A stretch of DNA of 64,000 nucleotides, from contig NZ_CP013481.2 of assembly GCF_001465595.2 (NCBI RefSeq), positions 1,178,001-1,242,000 of the forward strand, written 5' to 3'. The notes under the pieces were generated by a model. It saw only the letters and a list, made by a program, of their open reading frames with translations, was not told the DNA's origin and searched no databases. The stretch is from Pandoraea apista. GTDB lineage: Bacteria > Pseudomonadota > Gammaproteobacteria > Burkholderiales > Burkholderiaceae. Positions 33,729 through 43,239 of the stretch are shown piece after piece; position 1 is the first letter of the stretch; each line of letters begins with the position of its first letter. A program made the position numbers and the translations under genes.

Positions 33729-34757
33729 TCAGCTTCCCTGGCGCGCCGCCATCTGCGGCACGAACAGATCGCTCCACTTTGCCGGACGCGTCTTGATCGT
33801 GCCCGCACGGCCCATGAACTCCACGTACTGCATCAAGCCGTTCGGGGTTGTGGTGAATTGCAGGCCCGGATCGGCGAGCATCTGCTCGATCTCGGCTTGC
33901 GGCAGATTCATCTTCGATACCCGCAGGAACGTCTTCGCCGCGCCCACGCGATCTTTCGCGATGTAGGCGGCCGCCTCTTCCTGTGCATCCAGAATCGCCT
34001 GTACCAGCTTCGGATTCTGCACGGTGAACTGCTTCGGCGCGAAGACCACGTCGATGGTGATATTGCCGAGCACATCGGTGGAATTCAGCACGCGCTTGAT
34101 CCGCGGGTCCTTCAGTTCCTGATACGAGAACGGCGGCGAGGTGAAGTGCGCGGTGATTTCCGTTTTGCCCGAGAGCAACGCGCTCAGGGCTTCCGGGTGG
34201 CTCAGGCTAACCGTCTGAGGATCGAGTTTTGCGTAGTTCTCGATGCCGAACGTCTTCGCCACGGCCATTTGCAGCAGCACCGCAGAGAGCGACGTCTTGA
34301 TGCCCGGAATCGCGATCTTGTCCTTCGGCGTGAAGTCCTTGAGCGACTTGATGTTCGGGTTGTTCGTATTGAGCCAGAGCGGGCCAGTCGAGAGCGCCGA
34401 CAGCCCGATCACTTCCGAGCGCGGAATGCCATGCGCCTTCGACCAAAGCGTGACGAAGCCCGGCGCGCCCGTACCGGCGACATCGAGATTGCCGGCGAGC
34501 ATTGCGTCGTTGATCACGTTGCCGCCGTCGAGAATCGTCCACGTGGTCTTCACGTCGCCCAGCCCCAGCGCCTTCGCATGCTTCTCGACGAGTTGCTGGT
34601 CGCGCATGACCATCAGCGGCAGATAGAGAATGCCGTAGCCATGCGAGAGGCGCACAGTGTTGGCTTCGGCGTGGGCGGTGTTGCCGAGCGTGGTGAGGGC
34701 CGTGGTGGCGGCGAGCGTGAGGGCACTTGCCCAGCGAGCAAAATGGCGTCGGTTCAT
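33729..34757 (-). CDS. ABC transporter substrate-binding protein, SsuA/TauA type
   Basis: 342 residues with a signal peptide (1-30, MNRRHFARWASALTLAATTA, cleavage after AHA). The RR near the start could also allow Tat export, but the motif is weak. The mature protein has the NMT1/SsuA-like fold: RLSHGYGILYLPLMVMRDQQ, DGGNVINDAMLAGNLDVAGTG and KIAIPGIKTSLSAVLLQMA. Substrates of this family are nitrate, sulfonates, taurine or thiamine precursors; this one is not identified. Third gene of the operon ATPase - permease - binding protein. Confidence 0.88.
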   Translation of the reverse strand: MNRRHFARWASALTLAATTALTTLGNTAHAEANTVRLSHGYGILYLPLMVMRDQQLVEKHAKALGLGDVKTTWTILDGGNVINDAMLAGNLDVAGTGAPGFVTLWSKAHGIPRSEVIGLSALSTGPLWLNTNNPNIKSLKDFTPKDKIAIPGIKTSLSAVLLQMAVAKTFGIENYAKLDPQTVSLSHPEALSALLSGKTEITAHFTSPPFSYQELKDPRIKRVLNSTDVLGNITIDVVFAPKQFTVQNPKLVQAILDAQEEAAAYIAKDRVGAAKTFLRVSKMNLPQAEIEQMLADPGLQFTTTPNGLMQYVEFMGRAGTIKTRPAKWSDLFVPQMAARQGS

Positions 34758-34848
34758 GGTGTTGTCGTCTCCGGATAGTTCGAATTATTCATGCCCCCGC
34801 AGGGGCGTCAATCAGACGCGGCCGCAAATTTGCGCGTCAGCGCGGCGA

Positions 34849-35757
34849 TCAGTGCTGCATTCCCCAGCGATGCAGCGTGCGTTTCTCGATGCGGGCGAAC
34901 AGCAGATTCTCGACGGCAAGCCCGATCAGAATCACGAAGAACAGTCCCGCGAAGACGTTGGCCGTCTCCAGCGAGTTGCGGTTCTCGAAGATGTACCAGC
35001 CGAGGCCACCCGAGCCCGAGGACACCCCGAACACGAGTTCTGCCGCGATCAGCGTGCGCCACGCAAAAGCCCAGCCCACTTTCAGGCCGGTGAGAATGCT
35101 CGGGAACGCGGCCGGAATGAGCACATGCTGAACCAGGGCGAAGCGCTTGAGCCCGTAGTTCTGACCGACCATGCGCAGCGTTTTCGACACGCCGCGAAAG
35201 CCGCTGTGCGTGTTGAGCGCCACGGCCCACAGGACCGAATGCACGAGTACGAAGATCACGCTGCCGTTGCCGAGCCCGAACCAGATCAGGGCGAGCGGCA
35301 GCAGCGCAATGGCCGGCAGCGGGTTGAACATGGCGGTCAGCGTCTCGAGCAAGTCGTTGCCGATTTTCGAGCTGATGGCCACGGTGGTGAGCACCGCGGC
35401 GAGTGCAATGCCAATGCCGTAGCCGACGAGCAGTGTCTTGAGCGAGATCGCGGCACGCAGCAGCAGCACACTGCTTGTCAGGCCGCTCGCGAATGCGCCA
35501 ACGGTGTCGGTGAAGCTCGGGAACAGCAGCGCGTTGTCGAGCCAGCGGCCGTAAATTTCCCAGATGATGGCGAGCACGCACAGAATCACGGTCTTGCGCA
35601 GCCAGCTAAGACGGTAGAGCGTTTCGAAGGTCGAGAGCGGACGCTGGATCGACGACAGTTCGGCAGGCGTGGGCTCCAGTACGATTTCTGGCCGGTACAC
35701 TGGCTCGATGGGCGCTTGCGCAGACGACGTAGGGTGTTGCGAGGCGATGGCGTTCAT
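34849..35757 (-). CDS. ABC transporter permease, SsuC/TauC type
   Basis: 302 residues, six predicted membrane helices (first at about 53-72, TVILCVLAIIWEIYG). The EAA loop that touches the ATPase is at ALVQHVLIPAAFPSILTGLK, followed by GWAFAWRTLIAAELVFGVSSGSGGLGW, typical of the nitrate/sulfonate group. ATG 35757 has GGAG upstream and lies ten bases after the ATPase stop. Confidence 0.92.
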   Translation of the reverse strand: MNAIASQHPTSSAQAPIEPVYRPEIVLEPTPAELSSIQRPLSTFETLYRLSWLRKTVILCVLAIIWEIYGRWLDNALLFPSFTDTVGAFASGLTSSVLLLRAAISLKTLLVGYGIGIALAAVLTTVAISSKIGNDLLETLTAMFNPLPAIALLPLALIWFGLGNGSVIFVLVHSVLWAVALNTHSGFRGVSKTLRMVGQNYGLKRFALVQHVLIPAAFPSILTGLKVGWAFAWRTLIAAELVFGVSSGSGGLGWYIFENRNSLETANVFAGLFFVILIGLAVENLLFARIEKRTLHRWGMQH

Positions 35758-35767
35758 GAGCGTCTCC

Positions 35768-36568
35768 TCAGTGGGCCGCGAACAGCAGTTGATCGATGCG
35801 CGTCTCGAGCGCGCTCTGGTGGGCCGTGCCGAGCTGCTCGGGCGAAATGCTGTTGAGTTCGGCCTTGACCTGACCGGGATGGGGCGAGAGCAGCAGAATG
35901 CGCGTGCCGATACGGATCGCTTCGTCGATACCGTGCGTGACAAACAGCACGGTAAAGCGCGTGTCGTCCCACAGGCGAAGCAGTTCGTCCTGCATCTTGC
36001 GGCGCGTGAGGGCATCCAGAGCAGCGAAAGGCTCGTCCATGAGCAGGACATCGGGCTCCATCGCCATGCCTCGCGCGATGGACACACGTTGCTTCATGCC
36101 GCCGGAGAGCGTATGCGGATAACTGTCGATGAATTTCGCCAGCCCGACTTTCTCGATGTAATGGGCGGCACGCTCGGCAGCGTCACGCCCCTTCAGGCGG
36201 CCGCTCGCGGTGAGTGCGAATTCCACGTTCTGACGCACGGTCTTCCACGGCAGCAACTGATCGAACTCCTGAAAGACCATCATGCGATCGGGGCCAGGCT
36301 CGGTGATCGTGCGGCCCTTGAGGCGGATCTCGCCGTGCACCGGGGGCAAATATCCGCCGATAGCCTTGAGCAAGGTGGATTTGCCGCAGCCGGACGGGCC
36401 AAGCAGCACGAACCGGTCGCCCGGGTAGACATTGAAACTCACTTGCTGCGCGGCGGTGACGAGGTAGTCGTCGGTCTTGTATTGCAGCGTGACGTGGTCG
36501 ATTTCGAGCAATGGCGGCACTGCGGGCGCAATTGTCCCGGCAGCGCCCGCAAGGGGGGCGTTTTGCAT
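35768..36568 (-). CDS. ABC transporter ATP-binding protein, SsuB/TauB type
   Basis: 266 residues. Walker A GPSGCGKST (about 58-66), Q-loop VFQEFDQLLPW, signature LSGGMKQRVSIARGMA, Walker B VLLMDEPFAALD and the H-loop VLFVTHGIDEA are all intact. First gene of the importer operon; the region upstream (36569-36796) separates it from the divergent response regulator and contains a direct repeat that may control both. Confidence 0.94.
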   Translation of the reverse strand: MQNAPLAGAAGTIAPAVPPLLEIDHVTLQYKTDDYLVTAAQQVSFNVYPGDRFVLLGPSGCGKSTLLKAIGGYLPPVHGEIRLKGRTITEPGPDRMMVFQEFDQLLPWKTVRQNVEFALTASGRLKGRDAAERAAHYIEKVGLAKFIDSYPHTLSGGMKQRVSIARGMAMEPDVLLMDEPFAALDALTRRKMQDELLRLWDDTRFTVLFVTHGIDEAIRIGTRILLLSPHPGQVKAELNSISPEQLGTAHQSALETRIDQLLFAAH

Positions 36569-36616
36569 TGCGTGTCTCCTGATGGATGCTTTTATAATCG
36601 GCTCGATACTAAGCAG

Positions 36617-36635
36617 CGAAGCTGTAACGAAGCTG
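36617..36635. promoter_or_regulatory. Direct repeat CGAAGCTG, 11-bp spacing, candidate response-regulator site
   Basis: CGAAGCTG at 36617-36624 and 36628-36635. One helical turn between half-sites is the arrangement bound by OmpR-family dimers. It lies 160-180 bp before the response-regulator gene and about 50-70 bp before the divergent ABC operon. A TATAAT (36593-36598, plus strand) lies beside it. Confidence 0.5.
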
Positions 36636-36796
36636 ACACGCTGCTCAGGTGGCCCCCCAATTCAGGGGAAACACCGAGGAAGTTGCCGGCGATTTCCGAG
36701 AGAATCGCGGGCAGGCGCCGGGAAATTCGCGGCGGTGCGGTGTACGGGGAAAACGCCTCGCGTCCGGCGACAGGCGAAGAAGGAGACTCAGGAACC

Positions 36797-37459
36797 ATGC
36801 GCATCATGCTGGTGGAAGACACCGCCGATGTCGCCGAAGCGATTGCCACCCAGTTGCGCAGGCTTGGCCATGCGCTCGATTGCGAGTCGGACGGTGCGGC
36901 TGCGGCGGCACGCATCGGTGACGATTACGACCTGCTGATCCTCGACGTCATGCTGCCGCACGTCGATGGTTTCGAGTTGCTCAAACGTGTGCGTGAGCGC
37001 GGCCTGTCGACTCGCGTGCTGATGCTTACGGCTTGCGCCGAGATCGAAGAGCGCGTGCGCGCGCTCGATCTCGGGGCAGACGATTACCTTACCAAACCCT
37101 TCGACTTCCGCGAGTTGGAAGCGCGCGTGCGTGCGCTCATGCGCCGCACCGGGCAAGACGCGACGAACCGGCTGACATGCGCCAATCTCTCGCTCGATCG
37201 CAAGAGTCGCGGCGTTGAAATCGACGGACAACCGATCGAACTCACGCGCCGCGAAGTCACCCTGCTGGAGATCCTCGCGGCGCGACCGGGGCGCATCTTC
37301 GGCAAGGACGAACTCATGGATCGCCTCTACGGCGACGAGCCCGCGCCGAACGCAAACGCCATCGAGCAATATGTCGCCCGGCTGCGCAAGAAGCTCGCGG
37401 CAGCGCAATTCCAGATTCGCACGTTGCGCGGGCTGGGCTACCAACTCGTGCTGTCATGA
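36797..37459 (+). CDS. OmpR-family response regulator (TctD/QseB-like)
   Basis: 220 residues. Receiver domain with acidic pocket E7-D8, phospho-acceptor Asp50 (LILDVMLP) and Lys100 (TKPFDF); winged-helix DNA-binding domain from about 125 (QPIELTRREVTLLEILAARPG, YVARLRKKL). ATG 36797 is preceded by AGGAG. The stop overlaps the kinase gene (ATGA). Confidence 0.95.
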   Translation: MRIMLVEDTADVAEAIATQLRRLGHALDCESDGAAAAARIGDDYDLLILDVMLPHVDGFELLKRVRERGLSTRVLMLTACAEIEERVRALDLGADDYLTKPFDFRELEARVRALMRRTGQDATNRLTCANLSLDRKSRGVEIDGQPIELTRREVTLLEILAARPGRIFGKDELMDRLYGDEPAPNANAIEQYVARLRKKLAAAQFQIRTLRGLGYQLVLS

Positions 37460-38826
37460 TCGTTCCCGGCCGGTCACTGTATCTGCGGCTGGTGGTGCGC
37501 ATGGGCGCCGTGCTGGCGTTCGCGGTGGCGGCGGTGTTGCTCGGTATCTGGTTCTCGACACGCTCGGCCGTCGACCGGGCGTATGACCGCTGGCTGCTCG
37601 GCAGCGCGCTGCAAGTGGCGGAGAACACCTGGTATCAGAATGGCGAAGTGAATGTCGACGTGCCGCTCGCGGCGTTTTCCGCACTCGCGCCGGGCGATCA
37701 GATCTTCTACACCGTGCTCGATCCGAATGGCCGGTCGGTGGCTGGCGATTCCGAATTCCGTCCGGTTATTCCCTGGGACAAACTGGCCGATGGCCCTGTC
37801 GTTGTCGACGGTACGTATCAGGAGATGCCGATCCGCATCGCCATCGTCGGACGTCGCATGCCGGTGGCCGCCCCGCATCCGTGGGCCGTGGTGGCGCTTG
37901 CGCATACCCAGAACGCCCGGGTGCGATTCACGCGCGGGCTGGCCGACAATACGCTACTCATCACCATTGCCACCGGGGGGCTGACAATGCTCGCTGCACT
38001 ATGGACGCTGCGTCAGGCGCTGCTGCCGCTCAAGCAGATCGAGGCGGCGCTTCGGGCGCGCGACTCGAACGATCTTGCGCCACTGGCGGTGACCGTGCCC
38101 GCCGAAACGCTGGCACTCGTGGGGGCGATCAACGACTTCATGCATCGGCTCGCGGCATCGCGCGCGCTGATGCGTCGCGTGATCGGCGACGCGGCCCATC
38201 AACTGCGCACGCCCGTGACGGCGCTTACCGCGCAGGCGGAAATGCTGACGCAGACGCAGGATGAAACCGCCCGCGAGATACACCTTGCACGTATTCAGAA
38301 GCAGGCGCGCGGGCTTGGCGGCCTTATTCATCAACTGATCAATCACGCGATGGTGCAGCACCGTGCCGACAGCGTGGCGCCTGTACCGGTCGATCTGAAC
38401 GAGTTGTTGCAGGCCGCGATGCGTGAGACGCTTTCCTACGCGACGCGCGATATCGATGTCGCCCTGAATGCGCCGGACACGCCTTGTATGATCCTGGGCG
38501 ATCCGCTGAGCCTGCGCGAAGCGATCAAGAACGTGCTGGTCAATGCGCTGGCCTATGGCGCGCCGCATCGGCTTCATGTCGACGTGACGAGTGCGGAAGA
38601 TCGATGGCGTTTGCGCTTTTTCGATGACGGGCCGGGCATTCCGGAGGCGGAGTGGCAGCGCGTACGCACCCCTTTCTCTTCTCGCGCGGACGGTCGCGAA
38701 GGAGCAAGTCTGGGGTTGGCGATGGTTGCCGAAGTGATTCATGCGCACGGCGGCAAGATGGGGTTCGAGCGCGTGGAAGGCGAAGGCTTTGCCGTGGTGC
38801 TGACCCTGCCGATGGCAGCAGGCTGA
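37456..38826 (+). CDS. Sensor histidine kinase, TctE-like
   Basis: 456 residues, two membrane helices (about 15-34 and 164-184) flanking a periplasmic 2CSK_N-type sensor domain (35-163, AYDRWLLGSALQVAENTWY at its start). HAMP-like linker, then phospho-acceptor His248 in AAHQLRTPVTAL, N box LREAIKNVLVNALAYG and G boxes FFDDGPGIPE and REGASLGLAM. This family senses tricarboxylates or related organic acids in known cases; the ligand here is unknown. Four-base overlap with the regulator gene implies co-translation. Confidence 0.94.
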   Translation: MIVPGRSLYLRLVVRMGAVLAFAVAAVLLGIWFSTRSAVDRAYDRWLLGSALQVAENTWYQNGEVNVDVPLAAFSALAPGDQIFYTVLDPNGRSVAGDSEFRPVIPWDKLADGPVVVDGTYQEMPIRIAIVGRRMPVAAPHPWAVVALAHTQNARVRFTRGLADNTLLITIATGGLTMLAALWTLRQALLPLKQIEAALRARDSNDLAPLAVTVPAETLALVGAINDFMHRLAASRALMRRVIGDAAHQLRTPVTALTAQAEMLTQTQDETAREIHLARIQKQARGLGGLIHQLINHAMVQHRADSVAPVPVDLNELLQAAMRETLSYATRDIDVALNAPDTPCMILGDPLSLREAIKNVLVNALAYGAPHRLHVDVTSAEDRWRLRFFDDGPGIPEAEWQRVRTPFSSRADGREGASLGLAMVAEVIHAHGGKMGFERVEGEGFAVVLTLPMAAG

Positions 38827-38903
38827 CCGCTCGACGAGCGGCTCGCAGGGACCTGCGCGGATTTCACGGTGTCGCGAGACGGGACTGAGCCCACTCACCA
38901 ATG

Positions 38904-38934
38904 AAAAAGCGGTTCGTCTCCGAACCGCTTTTTT
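38904..38934. terminator. Bidirectional terminator between the sensor kinase and panB
   Basis: AAAAGCGGTTCG / CGAACCGCTTTT, loop TCTC, flanked by A-run and T-run; serves the convergent kinase and panB transcripts. Confidence 0.9.
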
Positions 38935-38961
38935 GTCACCGCACGGTGTTCAGCGCAACGC

Positions 38962-39780
38962 TCAGAACGAATGCTCCTGCGTCGGGAACGTGCGGTGCTT
39001 GACTGCCTGAACATACGCTTCGATGGCCGCAGCAATGCTCGGCTGGCCGTCCATGAAGTTCATCGAGAACTTCGGCGACTTGCCCGGGAACACGCCCAGC
39101 ATGTCCTGCAACACGAGCACTTGTCCATCGCACTCGGGACCGGCGCCGATGCCGATGGTCGGCATTGTCGGCAATTCGGGTGTCACGCGAGCCGCGAGGG
39201 CGGCCGGAATCGCTTCGAGCACGACCAACTGCGCGCCGGCCGCTTGCAGCGCACGCGCGTCGTCGAGCAAACGCGCCTGTGCGGCGTCTTCCCGTGCCTG
39301 AACCTTGAAGCCGCCGAACGCGTGCACCGATTGCGGCGTGAGCCCGAGGTGGGCGCACACGGGAATGCTGCGTTCGACCAGAAAGCGCACGGTCTCCGCG
39401 AGCCATTCGCCGCCTTCGATCTTCACCATTTGCGCACCGGCCTGCATGACGGACACGGCGCTCTGATAGGCCTGTTCCTTCGTGCCGTACGTGCCAAACG
39501 GCAAATCGGCGAGCACCACCGCCTTGTTGACGCTGCGCGCCACGCACTCGGTGTGATAGCAGATGTCTCGCAGCGTGACGGGCAGCGTGGTGCGCTGGCC
39601 CTGAATCACGTTGCCGAGCGAGTCGCCAACGAGAATGGCATCGACGCCCACACGGTCGAGCAGTGCGGCGAAACTCGCGTCGTAAGCGGTGAGCATGGCG
39701 ATCTTCTCGCCACGTTCGCGCATCTGGGCAAGTCCGGGAACGGTCACGGCCTTGCGATTGGATTCTTGCAGATAACTCAT
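38962..39780 (-). CDS. panB: 3-methyl-2-oxobutanoate hydroxymethyltransferase
   Basis: 272 residues. Makes ketopantoate from 2-oxoisovalerate and 5,10-methylene-tetrahydrofolate for pantothenate/CoA. Family blocks: [13 protein letters not shown] (31-43), the metal-binding [11 protein letters not shown] (51-61, Asp53), [27 protein letters not shown] and [17 protein letters not shown]. It follows the deoxynucleoside kinase gene on the same strand by about 53 bases and links folate and pantothenate genes in one cluster. Confidence 0.97.
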   Translation of the reverse strand: MSYLQESNRKAVTVPGLAQMRERGEKIAMLTAYDASFAALLDRVGVDAILVGDSLGNVIQGQRTTLPVTLRDICYHTECVARSVNKAVVLADLPFGTYGTKEQAYQSAVSVMQAGAQMVKIEGGEWLAETVRFLVERSIPVCAHLGLTPQSVHAFGGFKVQAREDAAQARLLDDARALQAAGAQLVVLEAIPAALAARVTPELPTMPTIGIGAGPECDGQVLVLQDMLGVFPGKSPKFSMNFMDGQPSIAAAIEAYVQAVKHRTFPTQEHSF

Positions 39781-39833
39781 GTCAGCCTCGGTTCAGGAGG
39801 GTCCGCTGGCGCAACGTGCGTGGCCAGAGATGG

Positions 39834-40490
39834 TCAGGGGCGCGCACCCTTGACGAAGACTTCCTTGCGTCCGCGCATCTGATCGATGCGTTCGACCAGC
39901 AAGGCGAAGTCGCTGTCGTTGTGTGCCGGGTCGAATTGTTCCGTGTCGACAGTCAATACCGGCGCAGCGGCGTAATGATAGAAGAATTCACCGTAGATGT
40001 CGCACAGTGCGCGAAGATAGGTGTCGGGAATCTGTTGTTCCATCGGGATCGCGCGCTTCTGAATGCGCGCGAACAACGTCTCTGGACTCGCTTGCAGATG
40101 AATCACGAGATCGGGCGCACGGTGCGGCCGCTCGATATGCGCGACGAGCTTGTGGTACAAGGCCAGTTCGTCGGCGGCGAGCGTAAGTCGTGCAAACAGC
40201 CCGTCCTTCTCGGGAAGGAAGTCGGTGAAGATCGGCTTGCCGTCGATATCGCGTCGCGCGATTTCCGTTGCCTCGTCTACGCGTTGCAGGCAGAAGGACA
40301 ACTGCGCGGGCAGCGCAAAGCGCGCACTGTCGCGATAGAAACGTTCGAGAAAGGGATTGAGTGCCGGCTGCTCGAGCATCAGATCGGCGCCGGCGGCATC
40401 GGCCAGGCGACGCGCGAGCGATGTTTTGCCAACCCCGATCGGACCTTCGACGGCCAGATAGCGGAAACGCCCGAGAACGGGCGATCTCAT
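39834..40490 (-). CDS. Deoxynucleoside kinase family protein
   Basis: 218 residues from ATG 40490, which overlaps the folK stop (ATGA); an ATG at 40523 would lie inside folK. Walker A GPIGVGKTSLARRL (about 16-29), the DRS-like acidic segment FTDFLPEKDGLFA and the LID region RIQKRAIPMEQQIPDTYL are recognisable. Phosphorylates deoxyadenosine/deoxyguanosine in known homologues; specificity here is inferred. Confidence 0.9.
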   Translation of the reverse strand: MRSPVLGRFRYLAVEGPIGVGKTSLARRLADAAGADLMLEQPALNPFLERFYRDSARFALPAQLSFCLQRVDEATEIARRDIDGKPIFTDFLPEKDGLFARLTLAADELALYHKLVAHIERPHRAPDLVIHLQASPETLFARIQKRAIPMEQQIPDTYLRALCDIYGEFFYHYAAAPVLTVDTEQFDPAHNDSDFALLVERIDQMRGRKEVFVKGARP

Positions 40491-40999
40491 GAGGCGTAGG
40501 CCCGCTTCGTCGGGCAGCAGCACTGCTCGACACGCTCGATGCGCTGGTCGGCGACATCGGCCAGCAGAGCGCTCACGCGCCCCACGCCGGGAATTTCAAG
40601 GTCGGGAGCAAGATCCGCGAGCGGGCGCAGCACGAAGGCGCGCAGCGCAATGCGCGGATGCGGCACAACCAAATCGGGCTCTGCAATGCACTCGTTACCA
40701 TATAGCAGCAGATCGAGGTCGAGAGTGCGCGGCGCATTTTTATATGGCCGCTCACGCCCGAAATGCAGTTCGATCTTCAGACACAGCGTGAGCAATTGGC
40801 GGGCGCTCAGACTCGTCTCGACGGCGACGGCGCAGTTGAGATAGTCGTCACCGCTCGACTCGACGGGGGCGGTGCGATACAAGTCGGATTTGGCCGTGAT
40901 AGTGACGCCAATCTGCTGTGCGAGACAGACAATGGCGTCCTTGATCGCTTGGCGGGCGTCGCCGAGATTTGCGCCGAGCCCGATATAGGCAACAGTCAT
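40487..40999 (-). CDS. folK: 2-amino-4-hydroxy-6-hydroxymethyldihydropteridine pyrophosphokinase
   Basis: 170 residues. Transfers pyrophosphate from ATP to hydroxymethyldihydropterin in folate synthesis. Signature RTLDLDLLLYG (about 92-102) with its metal-binding Asp pair, plus YIGLGANLGD at the start (5-14) and VVPHPRIALRAFVLRPL. Overlaps pcnB by four bases upstream and the kinase gene by four bases downstream. Confidence 0.96.
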   Translation of the reverse strand: MTVAYIGLGANLGDARQAIKDAIVCLAQQIGVTITAKSDLYRTAPVESSGDDYLNCAVAVETSLSARQLLTLCLKIELHFGRERPYKNAPRTLDLDLLLYGNECIAEPDLVVPHPRIALRAFVLRPLADLAPDLEIPGVGRVSALLADVADQRIERVEQCCCPTKRAYAS

Positions 41000-42531
41000 G
41001 AAGCACCTTCGGAACCATGCTGTCGCGATGATACCCGCTTGCCCTGATTCTCGCTGGTAGCGTTCTCATTACCGCCACCGCCGTCTCCACGTTCGCCGCC
41101 CGAACCTTCACCGCTGCCGCCGCTACCCGACGGTTTGCGACGACGCCGACGGCGCTTCGCGGCCGGCGTGGTGCTGCCCGAGCCGCTGCCCTGCGTGAGC
41201 AGTGCGTCGCGCGTGGCGCCGTCGCCTTCGAGGAAGTCCGTCCACCACTGACCGACTTCGGCCGGGACTTCACCCGACTCGCAACGCAGCAGCAGAAAGT
41301 CGTAACCGGCGCGCAGGCGCGGGTGCTCCAGCAGACGCAGCGGCGTGCGGCCCACGCGCTTGTCCAGCCGCACCTGCAAGCCCCAGATTTCCTTCATGTC
41401 GGCGACGAAACGGCGCTGGATCGCCAGCTTGCCGGTTTGCGCGTCGAGCACGTCGTCCATTGCAAGATGCAACGCCGGAATCGGGTACTCGCCCGCACTT
41501 TGATAGGCCTGCCACTTTTCCAGCACCAGATGCCACAGGAGTGCGGCGAACAGGAAACCCGGCGAAACCGGTTTGCCTGCGCGGATGCGTGCGTCGGTGT
41601 TGGCGAGCGCCAGCGTGACGAACTTCTCGCCCAGCGGTTGCTCCAGCACCACGTCGAGCAACGGAAGCAAGCCGTGATGCAGCCCCTGCGTGCGCAGTTG
41701 CTGCACACATGCCCAGGCATGGCCCGAGAGCAGCAGCTTGAGCATTTCGTCGAACAGACGCGCCGCCGGCACGTTGTCGATGAGCGGCGCCAATTGCGGA
41801 ATCGGTGCTGCCGTAGCGTCGTCGATCTTGAAGCCGAGCTTGGCCGCGAAACGCACCACGCGCAGCATGCGCACAGGGTCTTCGCGGTAGCGCGTGGCCG
41901 GATCGCCGATCATGCGCAGCACGCGCTTCTGAATGTCTTCCCAGCCGTGGTGATAGTCGTGCACCGTCTGGGCCGCCGGGTCGTAGTACATGGCGTTGAC
42001 GGTGAAGTCGCGCCGCGCCGCGTCTTCGTCCTGCTCACCCCAGACGTTGTCGCGCAGCACACGGCCTGATTCGTCGGTCACGTGCGTCTTGCGGTCGAGT
42101 TCGCCTTTTTTCGGACGACGTGTGCCGATCTGCTCGCTGTCGACCGCTTCGACCAACGCCCGGAACGTGGAGGTCTCGATGATCTCCTGTCCGAACTGCA
42201 CATGCACGATCTGGAAGCGGCGGCCGATGATGCGCGCGCGGCGGAACAGGCGCTGGACCTGTTCGGGCGTGGCGCTCGTCGCGACGTCGAAGTCCTTCGG
42301 GGCGATGCCCAGCAGCAGGTCGCGTACGGCGCCGCCAACGATGAAGGCCTTGAAGCCGGCTTGCTGGAGTGTGTCGGTCACGCGAACGGCATTCTTCGAG
42401 AGCAGGCTCGGATCGATGCCGTGGACCTTGACGGGAATGACGACCGGCACACCGGTGGCGGGCGGGTTGCCCGCACCGCTATCGGTCTGGCCGTCTTTGC
42501 CCAGCAGTTTCTTGATGAGTTTGCGGATCAC
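40996..42531 (-). CDS. pcnB: Poly(A) polymerase I
   Basis: 511 residues. Adds poly(A) to RNA 3' ends, promoting decay. The nucleotidyltransferase core FIVGGAVRDLLLGIAPKD (about 60-77) with DFDVATSA carries the D-x-D pair; RDFTVNAMYYDP and EDPVRMLRVVRFAAKLGF are class II poly(A) polymerase motifs that separate it from CCA-adding enzymes. The C terminus is a basic, disordered tail (AAKRRRRRRKPSG followed by a G/S/E-rich stretch). Overlaps the HAD gene by four bases. Confidence 0.95.
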   Translation of the reverse strand: MIRKLIKKLLGKDGQTDSGAGNPPATGVPVVIPVKVHGIDPSLLSKNAVRVTDTLQQAGFKAFIVGGAVRDLLLGIAPKDFDVATSATPEQVQRLFRRARIIGRRFQIVHVQFGQEIIETSTFRALVEAVDSEQIGTRRPKKGELDRKTHVTDESGRVLRDNVWGEQDEDAARRDFTVNAMYYDPAAQTVHDYHHGWEDIQKRVLRMIGDPATRYREDPVRMLRVVRFAAKLGFKIDDATAAPIPQLAPLIDNVPAARLFDEMLKLLLSGHAWACVQQLRTQGLHHGLLPLLDVVLEQPLGEKFVTLALANTDARIRAGKPVSPGFLFAALLWHLVLEKWQAYQSAGEYPIPALHLAMDDVLDAQTGKLAIQRRFVADMKEIWGLQVRLDKRVGRTPLRLLEHPRLRAGYDFLLLRCESGEVPAEVGQWWTDFLEGDGATRDALLTQGSGSGSTTPAAKRRRRRRKPSGSGGSGEGSGGERGDGGGGNENATSENQGKRVSSRQHGSEGAS

Positions 42532-43208
42532 TGGAACAACTCGAGAATGGGCCAGCGACGCGACAGCGCGATGCCGCGCAGCGCCTCATCGGGGTTCGTT
42601 GCCACCGGATGGTTCACTTTCTCCATCAGGGGGACGTCGTTGGCGGAATCGCTATAGAAAAATGCGTGGTCGAAATCGCTCCACGTCTTGCCCAGGCTTG
42701 CAAGCCAGGCTTCGGTGCGTGTGATCTTGCCCTCGCGGAAGCTCGGTGTGCCGACGTATTCGCCGGTATAACGCGCGTTCGGATCGCCGCCGGCAGTGGC
42801 CGGTTCGGTGCCGATCAGGTGATCGATACCGAACGCCCTGGCGATCGGGCGTGTGACGAACGTGTTGGTCGCCGTCACGATGGCGCACAGGTCGCCCGCG
42901 TTGCGGTGCACGTCGAGCAGTTCGAGCGCTTCGGGACGGATATGCGGCAGGATCGACTCTTCCATGTACTGCGCATGCCACGCATCGAGCTGGTCGCGCG
43001 GGTAGCGTGCGAGCGGCGCGAGACAGAAACGCAGATAGGCCGGCATATCGAGCCGGCCTGCACGGTAGTCCTGATAGAAGGCCTCGTTGGCCTGCGCGTA
43101 CGAGTCACGCTCGACCGCGCCCTGGCGCACGAGGAAACGGCCCCATTCTTTGTCGCTGTCGGTAGGCAGCAGGGTGTGGTCGAGATCAAAGAGAGCTAAA
43201 TTGGTCAT
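42528..43208 (-). CDS. HAD-IB family phosphatase
   Basis: 226 residues. HAD motif I DLDHTLLPTDSD (8-19, nucleophile Asp8, acid/base Asp10), motif II IVTATNTF, Lys in FREGKITR, motif III YSDSANDVPLME. This matches the SerB-like IB branch; substrates may be phosphoserine-like or histidinol phosphate. First gene of the overlapping set HAD - pcnB - folK - kinase. Confidence 0.9.
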   Translation of the reverse strand: MTNLALFDLDHTLLPTDSDKEWGRFLVRQGAVERDSYAQANEAFYQDYRAGRLDMPAYLRFCLAPLARYPRDQLDAWHAQYMEESILPHIRPEALELLDVHRNAGDLCAIVTATNTFVTRPIARAFGIDHLIGTEPATAGGDPNARYTGEYVGTPSFREGKITRTEAWLASLGKTWSDFDHAFFYSDSANDVPLMEKVNHPVATNPDEALRGIALSRRWPILELFQ

Positions 43209-43215
43209 TGCGCGA

Positions 43216-43221
43216 ATTTTA
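43216..43221 (-). promoter_or_regulatory. -10-like element of the HAD gene, 7 nt before the start codon
   Basis: TAAAAT (minus strand 43221-43216), seven bases before ATG 43208, with no Shine-Dalgarno sequence between. Confidence 0.45.
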
Positions 43222-43239
43222 CCTGAAGCCAGGGGTTGC

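Noticed and set aside
41323..42069. Open frame opposite pcnB
   Set aside because: Antisense shadow; pcnB carries all catalytic motifs.
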